Shown piece by piece: positions 1-9,119 of a stretch of 64,000 nucleotides of DNA (its first letter is position 1; each line of letters begins with the position of its first letter). The DNA comes from Arenibacter palladensis (GTDB taxonomy: Bacteria; Bacteroidota; Bacteroidia; Flavobacteriales; Flavobacteriaceae). A program made the position numbers and the translations under genes. The notes under the pieces are model-generated. The model was not told the origin of the DNA and ran no database searches. It saw only the letters and a list, made by a program, of their open reading frames with translations. The stretch covers positions 62,001-126,000 of the forward strand of contig NZ_FQUX01000007.1 of assembly GCF_900129275.1 (NCBI RefSeq), read 5' to 3'.

Positions 1-28
1 AGAAAGTAGTGCTTTTTGATTAAAATGA

Positions 29-1465
29 ATGTTTAAAATGATTGGAATTTATTATAATAGAATGAAGGATTTATTAAAAGTAGTTGCCGTAGTCTTGCTA
101 TTGGTATTTGTGTCGGCCTGTAAGGATGGGGTGCAGAAACAGGAAGAAGTTGTAGGGAAAAAACCTAATATTATTTTTATACTTACCGATGATCAGCGGT
201 GGGACGCCCTTGGATTTGCTGGAAATTCAATAATAAAGACTCCCAATATGGATGAATTGGCCCGTACTGGCCTCTATTTTAAAAATGCCTTTGTAACCAC
301 GCCTATCTGCGCCGCTAGTAGAGCTACTATTCTTACTGGTTTATATGAGAGGACCCACGATTTCAATTTCGGGAAACCAAAATTGAACAATGGGTATATG
401 CATGATAGTTATCCCTATTTGCTCAAAAAGGCAGGTTACAGGACCGGACTTATAGGTAAGTTTGGTGTAAAGGTCAATGAGGGTATAGAGGATTCCATTT
501 TCGACACCAGTATCAAGACCTTTTGGCCGTATCTGAAAATGGTAGATGGTAAGGAGAAACATTTGGCAGATATCAACGGGGATCACGCAATCGATTTTAT
601 TAAAAGCGATAAGGATAAACCTTTTTGCCTGTCTTTGTCCTTCTGGTCGCCACATGCCGATGACGGTGCGGAAGAACAATATTTCTGGCCAAAATATGCG
701 GATAGTTTGTACCTGAACAATGAAATTCCTACACCTGGAACTGCAGATCCTGCTTTTTTTGAGGCCTTGCCCGAATTTATGAAACATTCCATGAATCGGA
801 AAAGATGGTACTGGCGATATGATACCCCTGAGAAGTTTCAGCGAATGGTCAAGGGTTATTATAGGATGATCAGTACCGTAGATAGTGTTGTAGGTAGGAT
901 AAGGGCCACTCTGGAAGAGGAAGGTTTGGCAGACAATACGGTCATAGTATTTATGGGTGATAACGGTTACTATTTGGGTGAACGTGGCTTTGCTGGAAAA
1001 TGGTTGATGCACGAACAGTCGCTTCGCGTACCCCTAATGATCTATGATCCAAGACAATCCGAATCTGAAAGAGGGAAAACATTTGAAGAGATGGTTTTAA
1101 ATCTGGATATTGCACCTACAATATTGGATTTGGCCGGAGTGGAAATTCCTAAAACCTATCAAGGGGAAAGTCTTACTCACTTTTATGATGGTGATTCTAA
1201 AAATTGGCGATCCTCTGCCTTTTTTGAGCATCAGAGGGAAGGGGAGACCTTGCTTCCCAAGACCGAGTGTTATAGGGATGATACTTGGAAGTATATCAGG
1301 TATGAAGCTAATCCGGAATTTATAGAGCTCTACAATCTAAAAGAAGATGTAAACGAGGTCAACAATTTGGCCTATGAGGAGAAATATAAGGATTTGGTAG
1401 ATCTCTATTCCAAGAAATGTGATTCTGCTGTAGGCAAATTATTGAAACAGCGTAGAATTGATTAG
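29..1465 (+). CDS. S1-family sulfatase, lipoprotein, variant C-x-A-S-R active site
   Basis: Predicted exported sulfatase acting on sulfated sugars at the cell surface. Met12 (position 62) is the more likely start, because it begins a hydrophobic signal ending in a lipobox with Cys31 (V-S-A-C). The metal-binding T-D-D motif is near residue 53. The formylglycine motif at 94-98 is C-A-A-S-R instead of the common C-x-P-S-R. Where most relatives have G-K-W-H, this protein has G-K-F-G (Lys144), so the usual second active-site His is missing. The later S-P-H, G-D-N-G and G-K-W motifs are kept. The family assignment is firm; the substrate is unknown. It stands alone on the plus strand and is followed by a strong terminator. 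Cys followed by x-A-x-R is a motif processed by anaerobic-type maturases in some bacteria; no maturase gene is in this window. Confidence 0.93.
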   Translation: MFKMIGIYYNRMKDLLKVVAVVLLLVFVSACKDGVQKQEEVVGKKPNIIFILTDDQRWDALGFAGNSIIKTPNMDELARTGLYFKNAFVTTPICAASRATILTGLYERTHDFNFGKPKLNNGYMHDSYPYLLKKAGYRTGLIGKFGVKVNEGIEDSIFDTSIKTFWPYLKMVDGKEKHLADINGDHAIDFIKSDKDKPFCLSLSFWSPHADDGAEEQYFWPKYADSLYLNNEIPTPGTADPAFFEALPEFMKHSMNRKRWYWRYDTPEKFQRMVKGYYRMISTVDSVVGRIRATLEEEGLADNTVIVFMGDNGYYLGERGFAGKWLMHEQSLRVPLMIYDPRQSESERGKTFEEMVLNLDIAPTILDLAGVEIPKTYQGESLTHFYDGDSKNWRSSAFFEHQREGETLLPKTECYRDDTWKYIRYEANPEFIELYNLKEDVNEVNNLAYEEKYKDLVDLYSKKCDSAVGKLLKQRRID

Positions 1466-1504
1466 CAACACTATCCTATGTATTATGTAATAGGAAAATG
1501 ATAT

Positions 1505-1539
1505 GGGTTGGACTTTTATCTAAAGTCTGACCCTTTTTT
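1505..1539 (+). terminator. Rho-independent terminator after the first sulfatase
   Basis: A 12-bp stem (1505-1516 with 1522-1533, two G-T wobbles) with a 5-base loop is followed directly by six T. It lies 40 bases after the sulfatase stop and ends the plus-strand transcript before the convergent ThuA gene. A short T-rich stretch on the other side could let it also slow minus-strand transcription. Confidence 0.8.
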
Positions 1540-1715
1540 GGTGCCCGCTGGACCAGGCGGGAGTAGCTTGCAAGGAACTGATTTAGTAAAATGACCTGTT
1601 CCTAATAGCTGCGGACCACTTTACGGGACTCCTTTGTGATTAAATAATTATCGAGAACACTTTTTTGGGATCTTTTTGTTTACATATTTTGGTGGCTGCT
1701 CTTTTTTATAAAAGT

Positions 1716-3623
1716 TTAATCCAGTAATGCTGGTCTTAAAACGGTACTTTCAGAAGTTGGAAAATCTGGATCAACATAATTATCTACCACATTCCCGCTT
1801 AACCATTGTAAAGCCCTTACCATGGATTGTTGAAATGCGGCACAACGCATATTTGGCGGCCATATTTGATTTTCCCACAAATGGCCATAGGTAGAACAAT
1901 AAACCTTGCCTTTTCCAAAATTAACTGTCCATTCCATTGGGAAGTTTAACTCCGTTTTTGGGTCTTTGGCATACGATAAAACTTCTAGGTTTTCGGTAGT
2001 GCCCCTTCCATAACGGTAAATCTCCACATCGGCAGCTAACCAAGATTTTGGCATGCCAATATGAATGGGATGACCAATTATTCGCGTTACCAAAGCATCT
2101 GTTCGTGCACCATGCCCAGTGTTTTCACCTTCTCCTTTTGGAATTATCTCCAGTTCTTCTTTGTCGTTAATGGTTACGGCTTCACCAAAATCCTTATTTC
2201 GCCATCCCAAAGCCAGCATTTTATTATATGCGGGCCATTCTTTAAAGGCGTTGGTAGCGCCGTGGTACATGTAAACCCCACCTCCTTCTGCCACATATTT
2301 TTCAAAAGCTTGCTTTACATGATCGGGCCATTGCAAACTATCTTCTTTAAAAATATTATTGCAGGTCTGTATCACAACAGGATAGGAATTAAAATCAGGA
2401 TTCCAGTTTTCCCAGTCCGATTCGTTTTCCTCTTGATTGGGGCATGTACTTACCGATACTGTGAATTTTCCTGTAGATTCAAGTATTTTCTGTAAATATT
2501 CAGTGTTCAACTTCCAATTATGATTGCTAAAACCATCAATAATCAATACGGGTATTTTCTTTGGTTCAGTAATATCACTAACCTTTTCAATCTTTATATC
2601 GTCATACAAAATTCCACCACCAACTTTTAATGCCGTTGAAAACAACGATAGTGTTATTTCTCCATCGGATGGGGCTATAAAATCGTGGGTTATCCTTTCC
2701 CAACGGGGTGCTTTTGCCAATTTGTCCCTGTTTAATCTTAAAACCAATTCATCATCGATAAAGATTTCACCTGTGAGGGGATCTTGTTGATCCCATGATT
2801 GATGACGGGAATATAATGCGGACAAACGATATCTATCCCCTGGTGATAGGTGGGTAATGGTTTGTGCTATACCGCCTGGCCCATGACCGCCCAAATCAAT
2901 TACCCATTTTCCACTCGGGGAACCAAAGCGGTCAATGGCAATAAGATCTATGTTCTCTTGCATGATCAGCCACCCTGGAAGCTGGTCTCCATATAAATGT
3001 GGATTTCCACTTTCGCTAATCACTTTCATTTCAAAACCACCATTTGCCAAATGATCATTTACCGGGGGTGATATGGGTGGTCCCTTTTCTATTCTAAGGT
3101 TGTCGATTACCAATCCCATGTCCCCTTTTGTGGTGGAAACAAATTCAATAGTGGCCGTTCCTTTGGCTGTTGACTTAAAGCCAAAGCCAATGCCGCCAAT
3201 ATAATTAGGTGCGGGCGATAGGTTTCGGACTGTTGCAACTGTTATTCCGTTAATGATAACATTGGCGGTGGCCAACAGGGTTTGATCATCGCGCTGTCTC
3301 CCTTTTTGGTCGGCATATTCAAATTTTAAGGTATAATCAGCAGATTTTTCAAGCCCTTTTATGGTCTGTTCAATACTCCCGGGCTGGTTTCCATTTAAAT
3401 CCAGTACTTGGTTTCCTTCTACTGCAGAAAATACTTTACCTGTTATTATTTCGACATTGCCGCTGCTGATGTTCCAACCTTTAAGTTTTTTTACTATCTC
3501 ACTCGTTCCGGTAATTTGATCTTTTTCAAAAGAGGCATTTTTTATTTGGGCCTTTACTATTGATACATTACAGCATAAAATTGAAGCTATAATGACAAAT
3601 TTCTTATAGATATTATTTCTCAT
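1716..3623 (-). CDS. Exported ThuA-domain protein with N-terminal beta-sandwich domains
   Basis: An N-terminal signal peptide (cleavage near the A-Q at 25-26) is followed by two related beta-sandwich-like segments. The first, about 27-180, resembles DUF642/carbohydrate-binding modules (N-A-S-F-E start, internal G-S-I-E-Q-T). The second, about 187-345, begins N-G-G-F-E and repeats the theme. Residues about 355-615 are a ThuA-like (trehalose-utilisation, glutamine-amidotransferase-like) domain, with features such as G-G-G-V-Y-M-Y-H-G and a C-terminal Y-G-H-L-W. ThuA domains in Bacteroidota are common in polysaccharide loci but their reaction is poorly defined; a sugar-modifying or binding role is inferred. 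It converges on the first sulfatase and diverges from the M64 peptidase. A TAnnTTTG-type promoter element lies just upstream. Confidence 0.8.
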   Translation of the reverse strand: MRNNIYKKFVIIASILCCNVSIVKAQIKNASFEKDQITGTSEIVKKLKGWNISSGNVEIITGKVFSAVEGNQVLDLNGNQPGSIEQTIKGLEKSADYTLKFEYADQKGRQRDDQTLLATANVIINGITVATVRNLSPAPNYIGGIGFGFKSTAKGTATIEFVSTTKGDMGLVIDNLRIEKGPPISPPVNDHLANGGFEMKVISESGNPHLYGDQLPGWLIMQENIDLIAIDRFGSPSGKWVIDLGGHGPGGIAQTITHLSPGDRYRLSALYSRHQSWDQQDPLTGEIFIDDELVLRLNRDKLAKAPRWERITHDFIAPSDGEITLSLFSTALKVGGGILYDDIKIEKVSDITEPKKIPVLIIDGFSNHNWKLNTEYLQKILESTGKFTVSVSTCPNQEENESDWENWNPDFNSYPVVIQTCNNIFKEDSLQWPDHVKQAFEKYVAEGGGVYMYHGATNAFKEWPAYNKMLALGWRNKDFGEAVTINDKEELEIIPKGEGENTGHGARTDALVTRIIGHPIHIGMPKSWLAADVEIYRYGRGTTENLEVLSYAKDPKTELNFPMEWTVNFGKGKVYCSTYGHLWENQIWPPNMRCAAFQQSMVRALQWLSGNVVDNYVDPDFPTSESTVLRPALLD

Positions 3624-3652
3624 AGTTATTATTATTGTTATCCTCTTTCAAT

Positions 3653-3660
3653 CAAATGTA
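3653..3660 (-). promoter_or_regulatory. Bacteroidota -7 promoter element (TAnnTTTG) for the ThuA gene
   Basis: Read on the minus strand this is TACATTTG, an exact fit to the Bacteroidota -7 consensus TAnnTTTG. It sits about 30 bases before the start codon. No convincing -33 TTTG is seen at the expected distance. Confidence 0.4.
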
Positions 3661-4127
3661 AGTATTGTGCATTGTCTCCTTAAAAATATACATTACCTAT
3701 AATACCTGCACTATTTTAAATAAAGTATTAAAACTTTTTTCTCTTTGTAGGACTTCTCGTCGTCCCGATTATAGGACTCTGTTGAAGTGACCAAAAGTCC
3801 TACCCTTGCCAGCGGCAGGCTAGACTTCCGCTAAAAGACGGGACAGGACCTCCAATGGGAGAACAAATTCTGTCTTATAAATCATCACTTGCCACCAAGA
3901 AAATTTCCATTTTCAAATTGATTCATTAATCCATTGTCGCATTTCCACATCAATTAACCTATTGTCTCTATAGCCATTTCTCAATAATTGTTGGGATTCG
4001 CTCTGGAAATTGCAACATAAAGTAACTTATTAAAGATTGTATAATAATTACATGTACATTCTAATTTTTTCATAAATATCAATCAAATTATTATGTTTTT
4101 ACAATAGGAGCCTATAATTGAGTTCTT

Positions 4128-4135
4128 TATTTTTG
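4128..4135 (+). promoter_or_regulatory. Candidate -7 promoter element upstream of the M64 peptidase gene
   Basis: TATTTTTG fits TAnnTTTG exactly. The T-run at about 4095-4100 is only a weak -33 element. Use of this site would give a leader of roughly 250 bases before the start at 4392, which is long, so the call is tentative. Confidence 0.25.
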
Positions 4136-4391
4136 CACCTTATTATTGATTTTATTGACCATTATTATTGGAATTTTGTTTAAATAGTATAGATATCGGT
4201 TAATTTTGAGCTTATTAGTGCAGTTTTCAACTATTAACTTTGCAAAATCTAATTATTCACATAAGTATTAAAAATAAGTTTATTAACTTTTTTTTTAAAT
4301 AAATAGAATTGTAAGAGAGTCATTCTACTATTAGCCTAGCGAATTTTTAATCTAGGATAAAGAAGGATAATTAGAGTAAAGTTCCCTGTTT

Positions 4392-7300
4392 ATGAAAAAA
4401 TGTTTAGCGTTTGTTTGTTTTTTCTTTATGCTGATTTTTCAAGGCTACTCCCAAAAAGGAGGAGCGGCCTATGAAAAGTGGACGGAAGCTCAAATAGACG
4501 GGTTTTTGGAAAAGTCGGAATTAATCCCAATTCAAATAACTGGTGATAAGGATAACAGGATCAATATCGTTATAGTAAACCAGTGGACCTCTAAGGACGA
4601 GCAACCTTATAATTCCCCTGATATGAGGGGTGAATTTGTGAAGGATATAGAGGAATCCTTGGTGGCAGCACTTACCTATGGGGATGAAAGGGCACAGACG
4701 GCATATTCCCATTATAGGGAGTTTTTTAATGTTTATGGCTTGTGGATGCCCGATACTCCCGAGTGGAAAAAGGGAATTGATTTAGAGGCCATGGATGCTA
4801 TGCGTGAAAAGTTATTCTTACCATGGGCGAACGAACATAGAGGCTGGGTAACTTTTCTTATAATGCCCAATAGGGAAAATGGTGGTGGTGGAGCCGCTCG
4901 TAATTTAGAGAAACGGGTAGGCAATGCAGTTATTGCGGGGAACGGAATAGGGAAAATGTTGCATGAAATTTCCCATACGTGCATGAGTATTGGAGATGAA
5001 TATACTACGGGTGCTACAGGTACCAGTGCTTTTCCTACTTATTCTGCTGACTTGGAATATGAGAGGGATAAAATCAAATGGAGAAAATGGATAGAGCCTA
5101 CCACTCCCTTGCCTACGCCTTATGAGGAAGAGTATTTGGATAAAATAGGTGCCTTTGAGGGAAATCAATATCACTTGGTTGATTACTATAGGTCTACCGC
5201 CCAGGGATGTATAATGGGGGCAGGGGTATTTGATAATACCGAGGAAATGTGTCCAGTGTGCAACCAAAGGGTTTCAATGAGGGTGTACGATTTGGTAGAT
5301 ATTATAAAAAGCACTACCCCGGAAAATAAATCCATTGAAATAAATGGAAGTAAAAAGATTCGTTTTTCGGTAGATCACATTGTTCCGGAACCCAATACCC
5401 AAGTAGTAAGATGGTTTCTGAACGGAAAGATGATTGCATCAGGTTTAGATGAGCTGGAAGTTGAATTTGGAGACATTGCAAAATATGAATTGATCTGTTC
5501 CATTACCGATGAAACACCCAATATTGGGCCCGATCCTCCTTTTGCCCAGTTCCCCAAGGTAGAGGTGCAATGGAATGTACTGAATACGGCACCAAAATCC
5601 AATGCCAAGCCGTTAGCGGTTAAAACCAACTTTGAGAAAGTAGATAAACAATCGGGGCTTTTTAAGGTAATGCCGGTTGTTTCGGGGGGAGTGCCTCCCT
5701 ATACCTATGAATGGTCCAATGGAAGCACCTCGGAAACTTTGGAAGAGGTTGGAGTGGGCATTTATGACCTTGTCGTAATGGATAGTGAATTTAGAACCCA
5801 GAAAGCACGGGCTTCTATCTATGAAAGTAGTTTGGGGAGTTTTGGTTCGGCTAAAAAATCCAGGAAAAGCAAAAAAAGCAAATCCACAATTGTTGTTGAT
5901 GCAGATGTAAAAGCCTCAGAAATTAATAAGGATAACGGGGCAATAGCATTGAGTTTTACTGGTGGTCGGGCACCTTATACGGTGCAATGGAAAAATGCAG
6001 AATATGAATATGGAAATTATTTGGTCTATGAACCGGAAAATGCAACTATAGTGCTTCCGGAACATCAAATTAAAACATTTTTCAGTGCCAGTAACAATTC
6101 CTATTTGGATTGCAAAGGGCATGAAGGTTCTGTTTCTTGGGATGTAGAGGTGGCCAATAGCGGTTTTTATCCCATTGATGTAATCTATGCCGGTATCAAC
6201 TTAAAAGGGTCGGATGCCCAGATTTCTATCAATGGAAAAATAGAAGCAAAGACCATGCACTTTAATCAGACAAGGCCATTATATACTGGTTGGGATGTAG
6301 CAACTATGCAGGTATACCTTAAAGAAGGTGCAGATAAGGTTGCAATTGTTTCCAGCGGACAATCCATTCCCAATATAAATCATATAAGGGTGCCTACTAG
6401 TGTCAAAGCAAGAACTGTCATACAGAACCAAAGAATCAATCTTTCTCCAGGGGATTATAGCTATGTTGTAAGTGATGGGGGCGAAAATAAAATAGAGGGG
6501 ACCATATCTGTTCCAGAAGTATATCCTTTTGAAATTGACAACTTGAAGTTTGAGAATAGGGATGGGACCGTGGCAGTTGTGGATCCACTTCCGGGATACA
6601 CCTATAAGTGGTACGCTCAGAATGCCAAAACTACAAAAGGTGAGTCTTATGAAACGCCTTTGGCCATTGGCAATTCCTTCGTACCAGAGGGACCTGGGAA
6701 TTATTATGTGGCGGCACAGAATAATTTGTCAAGGGCGGAAAGCAGTAATAGGATTGGTTTTGGGGTAGATGACTTGGCCAATAAAAGACCTATTGCCATA
6801 GATCCTTCAGAATTAGGATATGAAAGTATAAAAATGTGGTTCGATGCCAGTGATATTGATGGCAATGGAAAGGAAGATGATTTTGTTACACCACGTGGTC
6901 CCGTGGTTAAGTGGAAGGATAAGGTACGCAGAAGTCCAAACGAGTTGTTTATGAAATATGAGCCCAATCAATTGAACGGGAAAGGTGTTGCTGCCTTCGA
7001 TCATGTTTGGGTGTCCATAATGCCAAAAGAGGTAAAGGATTATCAGACGGTTATTATGGTGTACAGGGAAAGTAGTATGTCTTTTCCAGGTACAAGTCTC
7101 TTTAGAGGTTCCAATGGTTGGATGGGGAAAAGCAAGGAATCTGGGAAGGCCATTTTTGCCAGGGATAATGTTGATGCCTTAACCAAGAATGGCAAGGTTT
7201 TCTTGAACGGAACTCAAATAGATCCGTTCACTACACCAAATCCCATGGAGTTCTGTATTCTAACAGTGCAATTGGAATCCAAATCGGATTCCGGATTGGC

Positions 7301-7436
7301 TAGGACAGAAGGACTTTGGGAAGGTTCCTTGGCAGAGATGATACTTTTGGATAGGGAGTTGGAAGAATGGGAAAGAAAAGGTGTTGAAGAATACCTTAGA
7401 AGAAAATGGTTTTCAACGGTGGATTTGGAGTTTTAA
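4392..7436 (+). CDS. Exported M64-type zinc metallopeptidase with SprB-like repeats and C-terminal lectin-like domain
   Basis: Signal peptide 1-20 (ends G-Y-S-Q). Residues about 50-310 are a metallopeptidase resembling the IgA peptidase M64 family. The zinc motif H-E-I-S-H lies at 191-195 and is followed by G-D-E-Y (Asp202) as third ligand and M64 signature. Two SprB-like repeats follow, near residues 430 and 523 (G-G-x-x-P-Y-T motif). A basic K/S-rich linker (R-K-S-K-K-S-K-S) separates them. The C-terminal part from about 815 looks like a concanavalin/LamG-type domain, ending E-E-Y-L-R-R-K-W. It probably cuts protein attached to the glycan target outside the cell. It is the first gene of a plus-strand run with a sulfatase, an esterase and SusC/D. 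The peptidase call is strong; the target protein is unknown. Confidence 0.85.
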   Translation: MKKCLAFVCFFFMLIFQGYSQKGGAAYEKWTEAQIDGFLEKSELIPIQITGDKDNRINIVIVNQWTSKDEQPYNSPDMRGEFVKDIEESLVAALTYGDERAQTAYSHYREFFNVYGLWMPDTPEWKKGIDLEAMDAMREKLFLPWANEHRGWVTFLIMPNRENGGGGAARNLEKRVGNAVIAGNGIGKMLHEISHTCMSIGDEYTTGATGTSAFPTYSADLEYERDKIKWRKWIEPTTPLPTPYEEEYLDKIGAFEGNQYHLVDYYRSTAQGCIMGAGVFDNTEEMCPVCNQRVSMRVYDLVDIIKSTTPENKSIEINGSKKIRFSVDHIVPEPNTQVVRWFLNGKMIASGLDELEVEFGDIAKYELICSITDETPNIGPDPPFAQFPKVEVQWNVLNTAPKSNAKPLAVKTNFEKVDKQSGLFKVMPVVSGGVPPYTYEWSNGSTSETLEEVGVGIYDLVVMDSEFRTQKARASIYESSLGSFGSAKKSRKSKKSKSTIVVDADVKASEINKDNGAIALSFTGGRAPYTVQWKNAEYEYGNYLVYEPENATIVLPEHQIKTFFSASNNSYLDCKGHEGSVSWDVEVANSGFYPIDVIYAGINLKGSDAQISINGKIEAKTMHFNQTRPLYTGWDVATMQVYLKEGADKVAIVSSGQSIPNINHIRVPTSVKARTVIQNQRINLSPGDYSYVVSDGGENKIEGTISVPEVYPFEIDNLKFENRDGTVAVVDPLPGYTYKWYAQNAKTTKGESYETPLAIGNSFVPEGPGNYYVAAQNNLSRAESSNRIGFGVDDLANKRPIAIDPSELGYESIKMWFDASDIDGNGKEDDFVTPRGPVVKWKDKVRRSPNELFMKYEPNQLNGKGVAAFDHVWVSIMPKEVKDYQTVIMVYRESSMSFPGTSLFRGSNGWMGKSKESGKAIFARDNVDALTKNGKVFLNGTQIDPFTTPNPMEFCILTVQLESKSDSGLARTEGLWEGSLAEMILLDRELEEWERKGVEEYLRRKWFSTVDLEF

Positions 7437-7486
7437 CAGTTCGCCGAAATTAAAGATACAAATTATATAACATTTAAATTTTCTAC

Positions 7487-9064
7487 ATGTCAAACAGAAA
7501 ATCACCTTTTGCTTTATTTCATATTTGTTTAATCCTGATCGGTTTAATTCTGATAGTTAGTTTTTCGTCCTGTAAGGAGGAGAAGGTAGCCATACCGAAC
7601 AAAAAACCGAACATTATTTACATTATGACGGATGATCATGGCTATCAGGCTATGAGTGCATATAACGGAGGGTTAAACGAAACCCCGAATATTGATAGAA
7701 TTGCAAACGACGGAGTGAAGTTTACTAGGAGTTTTGTTACCAATTCTATTTGCTCCCCGAGTAGGGCCGTTATGTTGACAGGTAAATTTTCACATTTAAA
7801 CGGGCAGCAGATCAATAGTCAAAAATTTGATGGTAGTCAAATGACTTTTCCCAAGTTATTGCAAAAAGAAGGTTATCAAACCGCTATGATCGGAAAATGG
7901 CATTTGGGAAGTGATCCAACGGGTTTTGATTATTGGAACATTTTGCCCGGACAGGGAGATTATTATAACCCGGATTTCAATGAAATGGGAGAAAAATCTA
8001 GGGTAGAAGGCTATGTAACCGGGCTTATTACCAAGTTTAGTTTGGATTGGCTGAAAAATAGGGATCAGGAAAAGCCCTTTGCCATGTTAATGCACCATAA
8101 GGCCCCTCACAGATGTTGGATGCCCGATACCACTTATTTGGAAAAATACAACGATGTTAAGTTTCCTCTCCCCGACAATTTTTATGATGATTACGAGAAT
8201 AGGACGGCAGCAGCTAGCCAGAAGATGCACATAAAGGATTTCTGTCCGGTGAACGATCTTAAAATGTACGATAAGGAAGGGGAGATAGACGGGCCTCTTC
8301 GTAAATATTTTGAAGTACAGATCAATCGTATGAATCCAGAACAACGTGCGGCATGGGATAAGGCATATGATAAGGAAATCGAATATTTTAAGAAAGCCAA
8401 CCTTAGTGGAAAGGAACTGATGGAATGGAGGTATCAAAGATATCTTGAGGATTACTTAAGATGTATTGCCTCTGTAGATGATAGCGTTGGAGAGATATTG
8501 GATTATTTGGAAGAAAATGGTTTGGCGGAAAACACCTTGGTAGTCTACACCTCCGATCAAGGATTTTATTTGGGAGAGCACGGCTGGTTCGATAAAAGAT
8601 TTATGTATGAAGAATCTTTCCGTACCCCCTTGTTAATGCAATTGCCATCCAGGTTCAAAAAGGGAACCGTAGACCAATTGGTTCAAAATATAGATTACGC
8701 ACCTACATTTTTGGAATTGGCAGGTGTGGAAGTGCCAGAGGAAATGCAAGGGGAATCTTTGTTGCCAATTTTGGAAGGTAAAGAGATTCCAAAATGGAGA
8801 GAGGCGTTGTATTACCATTACTACGAATACCCTGGCCCGCATTCCGTGAAAAGACATTATGGGGTAAGGACAGATAGGTATAAGTTGATTCACTTTTATA
8901 ACAATATAGACCAATGGGAGCTATATGACCTAAAGGAGGATCCCACAGAGATGCATAATTTATATGGAGAAGAAGGGTATGCTGAAATAACCGAGGATCT
9001 TCATGCGAAATTGGAAGGACTAAGGGAGCAATATAAGGATACCGTTGCTCTGGAGACAAATTAA
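7487..9064 (+). CDS. S1-family sulfatase, lipoprotein, C-S-P-S-R
   Basis: Lipoprotein signal with Cys29 (F-S-S-C). The metal site M-T-D-D-H is near residue 48, the formylglycine motif C-S-P-S-R is at 89-93, and G-K-W-H-L-G is intact. M-H-H-K-A-P-H and the late T-S-D-Q-G metal motif are also present, so all core catalytic elements of an S1 sulfatase are visible. It acts on sulfated sugars, probably at the outer-membrane surface or in the periplasm. It sits 50 bases after the M64 peptidase gene and 55 bases before the SASA esterase, so the three are likely co-transcribed. Overall layout is like glucosamine-6-sulfatase-type enzymes, but I would not assign a substrate. Confidence 0.95.
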   Translation: MSNRKSPFALFHICLILIGLILIVSFSSCKEEKVAIPNKKPNIIYIMTDDHGYQAMSAYNGGLNETPNIDRIANDGVKFTRSFVTNSICSPSRAVMLTGKFSHLNGQQINSQKFDGSQMTFPKLLQKEGYQTAMIGKWHLGSDPTGFDYWNILPGQGDYYNPDFNEMGEKSRVEGYVTGLITKFSLDWLKNRDQEKPFAMLMHHKAPHRCWMPDTTYLEKYNDVKFPLPDNFYDDYENRTAAASQKMHIKDFCPVNDLKMYDKEGEIDGPLRKYFEVQINRMNPEQRAAWDKAYDKEIEYFKKANLSGKELMEWRYQRYLEDYLRCIASVDDSVGEILDYLEENGLAENTLVVYTSDQGFYLGEHGWFDKRFMYEESFRTPLLMQLPSRFKKGTVDQLVQNIDYAPTFLELAGVEVPEEMQGESLLPILEGKEIPKWREALYYHYYEYPGPHSVKRHYGVRTDRYKLIHFYNNIDQWELYDLKEDPTEMHNLYGEEGYAEITEDLHAKLEGLREQYKDTVALETN

Positions 9065-9119
9065 TATGATGATAAGAGGGAGGGCAAGTGCCCTGATTCC
9101 CTAAGGAAATTATTTAAAC

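Larger units (their letters stand above)
3624..4391. other. Intergenic region between divergent ThuA and peptidase genes
   Basis: This 768-bp gap holds promoter-like sequence at both ends. About 3750-3870 carries a GC-richer, repeat-like patch (direct and inverted fragments around GCC-AGC-GGC) that differs from the AT-rich surroundings. Short interrupted frames on the minus strand near 3920-4010 might be debris of a lost gene or repeat. I see no intact gene or RNA. Confidence 0.5.

Noticed and set aside
341..1012. Long antisense open frame (223 codons) inside the first sulfatase
   Set aside because: It lies wholly opposite a clear sulfatase gene, has no family resemblance and no promoter; it is a shadow frame.
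3900..4030. Possible pseudogene on the minus strand
   Set aside because: Short interrupted frames only, with no recognisable family, so it is not called as a gene remnant.
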